Source of the DNA: SZUA-186 sp041552135
GTDB lineage: Bacteria; Pseudomonadota; Gammaproteobacteria; UBA9214
Reading direction: 5' to 3'
Assembly (NCBI GenBank): GCA_041552135.1
Contig: JBFELL010000114.1
Location: 1 to 9,002 of the forward strand
Length of the DNA: 9,002 nucleotides
Both the position numbers and the translations under genes were made by a program. This document shows positions 7,068 through 9,002 of the stretch, piece by piece. Position 1 is the first letter of the stretch; each line of letters starts with the position of its first letter. Below the pieces are notes generated by a model. It saw only the letters and a list, made by a program, of their open reading frames with translations. It searched no databases and was not told the origin of the DNA.

Positions 7068-7103
7068 GTCGGGTTACGGTGCTGCGCACCTAACCCGACC
7101 TAC
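7068..7103 (-). repeat. GTAGGTCGGGT hairpin repeat, copy B (opposite orientation)
   Basis: On the minus strand it starts GTAGGTCGGGTTAGGTGCG and ends ACCGTAACCCGAC, so it is an inverted, diverged relative of copies A and C. GTCGGGTTA pairs with TAACCCGAC, and GGTGC with GCACC, around a short loop. Together with copy A it forms an inverted pair like a BIME. Confidence 0.8.
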
Positions 7104-7138
7104 GATGCCCCTGAATTCTTCACAGATCATTCGTATAT

Positions 7139-7172
7139 GTAGGTCGGATCAGGCCGAAGGCCGTAATCCGAC
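7139..7172 (+). repeat. GTAGGTCGGAT hairpin repeat, copy C
   Basis: Identical over 34 bp to copy A at 7014-7047 and in the same orientation, 91 bp apart. It lies about 30 bp after the stop codon of the DUF900 hydrolase and may act as a 3'-end hairpin for that transcript, though no T-run follows. Confidence 0.85.
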
Positions 7173-7201
7173 ACCGCGCCGGTCTCGATGATAACCACCC
7201 A

Positions 7202-8416
7202 TCAGCGGCCGCGGGTCAGGACCGAATACACCGCGCCATTGGGTGCCTGGACATGATAGAGCAGCCGGTTGCGGGGCGTTTCTCTGTTGACCAGCCGCAG
7301 GAAGAGATCATCGAAAAACTCCGGTGTCTCCAGGCTGAAATTATGAAAATTCCGCGTGCGGTTGACCGGCGTGACATCCACCAGGGTAATGCGATCCTCT
7401 GCCGGCTCGACCAGGTCCGCCAGCCTGACAGCCTCTTGCAGCTGTTCCGGACTCAGCGTGCTTTCCCCGCGCCGGGCACCCCGGTTGATGATGCGACTGA
7501 CCAGCAGGGCACGGTCATTGGAGGAGACATACACCGTCAGATGTCTCGCCAGCGCGGTGATCTCCTGCTTGAACTGCGCATCAAACTGCTCGTGATCGAC
7601 ATCCGGTGCTGTCAGCACCACATCCTCGATCTCGGTCTGGGCATCAGCCAGGTCGGCTTGCTGATAGAGCAGACTGAAGGCATCGGCAACGACCTGCCCG
7701 CCCATGCTGTTGGCGATCAGCCATAACCTCTCCGGCTGCACTTCCCTGATGACCAGTTCCAGTGTTTTCGCCAGCTCGCCCCCCGATTCAATGGCGACAT
7801 CCCGCGCACGCCGGTAGCCGGACAGCGACGAGCCCTGGTTGCCGGGCCAGTCAAATACCAGCACCGGTGCATTGATGTCGAGTACGTGGCCGAGAAAGGC
7901 GGTCTTGCGCAGGGCGGACGGGTATCGCTCCCTGAAGCCGTGCACGACAATCAGCAGCGCCCGGTGCGGGGATTCCTGCACCAGCCCTCGCAACTGGTCG
8001 ATGAAACCGGCCCGCTCCAGGCTGCGCACATCCCTGAGCCGGATTTCCTCGTTCTGGAACCACTCGGTCGGGTTGATGAGCATGCCGAGTCCCAGCGTGG
8101 GCTGGATCTCGGCATCGAAACTCCCGAACTTGAGCACAGCCTCCCGCTCTGGCCCGAAGCGATCCTCGAGTGATGCGGCATCGGCTCCAGCACGACGATT
8201 GGTCACATAGAAAAACCGGTACTCGCCCTGTTCGGCCAGCTGCGCGACCGTCATGCGGCGAAACAGGAACGCCTCGGCATGGCGAATCGCCGCGTCGGTG
8301 GAGACAAAATAGACCTTGTAAAACCAGATACCGGCACCGAGCAGTACCAGCAGTATCAGGATGATTATCCACCACAGGCGCCGTTTCTTACCGTTCATTG
8401 TTTGTGCATTGCCCAT
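7202..8416 (-). CDS. Membrane-anchored alpha/beta hydrolase of the DUF900 family
   Basis: About 404 residues: a basic N-terminus, one strong membrane helix (about 14-33 of this product), then a hydrolase domain. Numbering below counts from a GTG one codon upstream of the chosen ATG. DUF900-like signatures are LLIVVHGFRERYPSALRKTAFL (starting 155), PVLVFDWPG (185-193), the elbow IANSMGG with Ser238, LTAPDVDHEQF (269-279), YVSSNDRAL with Asp302, and FHNF with His359. A Ser238/Asp302/His359 triad is my inference by comparison with the family, where I recall the elbow as HSMG; here Asn237 takes the His position. The substrate is unknown. The start is uncertain among GTG 8419, ATG 8416 and ATG 8398; I prefer ATG 8416, with a weak GGGTTGAG region upstream. 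It is the upstream neighbour of a second anchored hydrolase, separated by repeats. Confidence 0.85.
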   Translation of the reverse strand: MGNAQTMNGKKRRLWWIIILILLVLLGAGIWFYKVYFVSTDAAIRHAEAFLFRRMTVAQLAEQGEYRFFYVTNRRAGADAASLEDRFGPEREAVLKFGSFDAEIQPTLGLGMLINPTEWFQNEEIRLRDVRSLERAGFIDQLRGLVQESPHRALLIVVHGFRERYPSALRKTAFLGHVLDINAPVLVFDWPGNQGSSLSGYRRARDVAIESGGELAKTLELVIREVQPERLWLIANSMGGQVVADAFSLLYQQADLADAQTEIEDVVLTAPDVDHEQFDAQFKQEITALARHLTVYVSSNDRALLVSRIINRGARRGESTLSPEQLQEAVRLADLVEPAEDRITLVDVTPVNRTRNFHNFSLETPEFFDDLFLRLVNRETPRNRLLYHVQAPNGAVYSVLTRGR

Positions 8417-8489
8417 CACTCACCGCTCAACCCTGAATGCGTATCCTCTGAACTGAAGTGTATTTACCGATCTTTGCAAAAATAATTTC

Positions 8490-8541
8490 CTGCAGAAGCG
8501 GCGCCTCGCCGCGATTCGCGCCGGGGGCGGCGCTCCTGCCG
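8490..8541. repeat. Paired REP-like palindrome (BIME-like), copy 2
   Basis: The core GCGGCGCC...GCGGCGCTCCT is the same as in the copy at 5207-5259 apart from one missing base. The outer ends have diverged: CTGCAGAAGC on the left, GCTCCTGCCG on the right. It lies between the end of the porin gene and the start of the DUF900 hydrolase gene, where its hairpin could protect or end the porin transcript. The rest of the 8417-8640 gap shows no gene, and I see no convincing promoter. Confidence 0.8.
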
Positions 8542-8640
8542 GTCTATGCAATGGCGGGATTTACCGGTGGCATTGTACCCGAACCGGCCGGAACCCGCGC
8601 GCGACAGCATATGTGCCATACCTGAAACCTGATTCCTACA

Positions 8641-9002
8641 CTAGAGAATCGGCAAGTCATAGTTGAGAATGACACGAATATCATTGACATCGCTGGCACC
8701 GGCCACATCGTTTTCCTGGTCGACAAAGGCCGCACGCGCCCGCAGCCACAGTCCCTTGAGCGCATCGGACTGGAAGCGGTAGTCAACAGTGATATCGAAT
8801 TCCCGCTGGTCCGGCGAGGCGTTTGATCCTGAATCCGGCGTATTGCCCTGCGCATAGTTGACGAAGCTGCTCAGTCCCGGCGCACCGATACGGGCAAAGT
8901 CGTAGGACGCGCCGATCAGCCAGGCATCCTCGTCCGCACGGTTGAAGCTCTTGATCATGAGTGACAGATAGCCCGGGTAACCGCCATAGGGGTTGCGTAT
9001 CC
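8641..9002 (-). CDS. OprD-family outer-membrane porin, C-terminal part (runs off the window)
   Basis: The last 119 residues of an outer-membrane beta-barrel. Reading through the window edge, the frame starts IRNPYGGYPGYLSLMIKSFN and continues RADEDAWLIGASYDFARIGAPGL, GLWLRARAAFVDQ and NDIRVILNYDLPIL, ending at TAG. GG-x-PGY, FNRA-(E)-x-AWL, YDF-x-R-x-G-x-PGL and the closing RVI-x-NY-x-L strand are what I recall of the OprD family. Alternating hydrophobic residues in the final strands fit a barrel. These porins let small solutes such as amino acids or carboxylates diffuse in; the substrate cannot be told here. An internal ATG at 8958 is not the start, because the conserved motif begins upstream of it. 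Confidence 0.8.
   Translation of the reverse strand, partial: IRNPYGGYPGYLSLMIKSFNRADEDAWLIGASYDFARIGAPGLSSFVNYAQGNTPDSGSNASPDQREFDITVDYRFQSDALKGLWLRARAAFVDQENDVAGASDVNDIRVILNYDLPIL

Noticed and set aside
7014..7172. Possible CRISPR-like direct repeats
   Set aside because: Only two identical units 91 bp apart with an inverted relative between them, each strongly palindromic; irregular spacing and no cas genes. They fit REP-like elements.
8421..8490. Promoter for the DUF900 hydrolase
   Set aside because: TTGCAA and TAAATA are present, but no pair has acceptable spacing; not enough to call.
8641..8958. Short complete gene of 105 residues starting at 8958
   Set aside because: The frame stays open to the window edge and conserved porin residues lie upstream of that ATG, so this is the tail of a larger gene.

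Overview
The window looks like chromosome from a GC-rich gammaproteobacterium. The evidence is the Gram-negative envelope genes, the close matches to proteobacterial families, and two kinds of short palindromic repeat (REP-like) that I associate with gammaproteobacterial and pseudomonad-like genomes. I cannot name the genus. All seven genes lie on the minus strand, so transcription runs from position 9002 towards 1. Every real gene codes for an envelope or transport protein, or for a membrane-anchored hydrolase.

In transcription order: (1) the 3' end of an OprD-family outer-membrane porin (8641-9002, start beyond the window). (2) A membrane-anchored DUF900-type alpha/beta hydrolase (7202-8416). 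(3) A second, unrelated membrane-anchored alpha/beta hydrolase (5517-6971). (4) A tripartite efflux module: a lipoprotein membrane fusion protein (3898-5034) and an RND permease (734-3820). (5) A minimal two-helix potassium channel (376-723), which starts 10 bp after the RND stop codon. (6) The 5' end of a GltS-type sodium/glutamate symporter (1-304), read from a TTG start.

Genes 4-6 are close together and probably form one transcription unit, with a possible promoter near 5117-5145. The efflux module has no outer-membrane factor here, so the pump presumably borrows a TolC-like channel encoded elsewhere.

The three larger intergenic gaps (5035-5516, 6972-7201, 8417-8640) are filled with repeats. 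There are two copies of a REP pair with GTAGGAGCG-like ends (5207-5259, 8490-8541). There are four copies of a different GTAGGTCGG hairpin (7014-7047, 7068-7103, 7139-7172, and one interrupted copy at 5312-5508). The interrupted copy contains a 153-bp MITE-like element with 18-bp terminal inverted repeats and a 10-bp target-site duplication. This is the clearest non-coding discovery in the window. I see no RNA genes, CRISPR arrays or complete transposase genes, and no convincing new multi-gene system beyond the efflux/K+ channel linkage.
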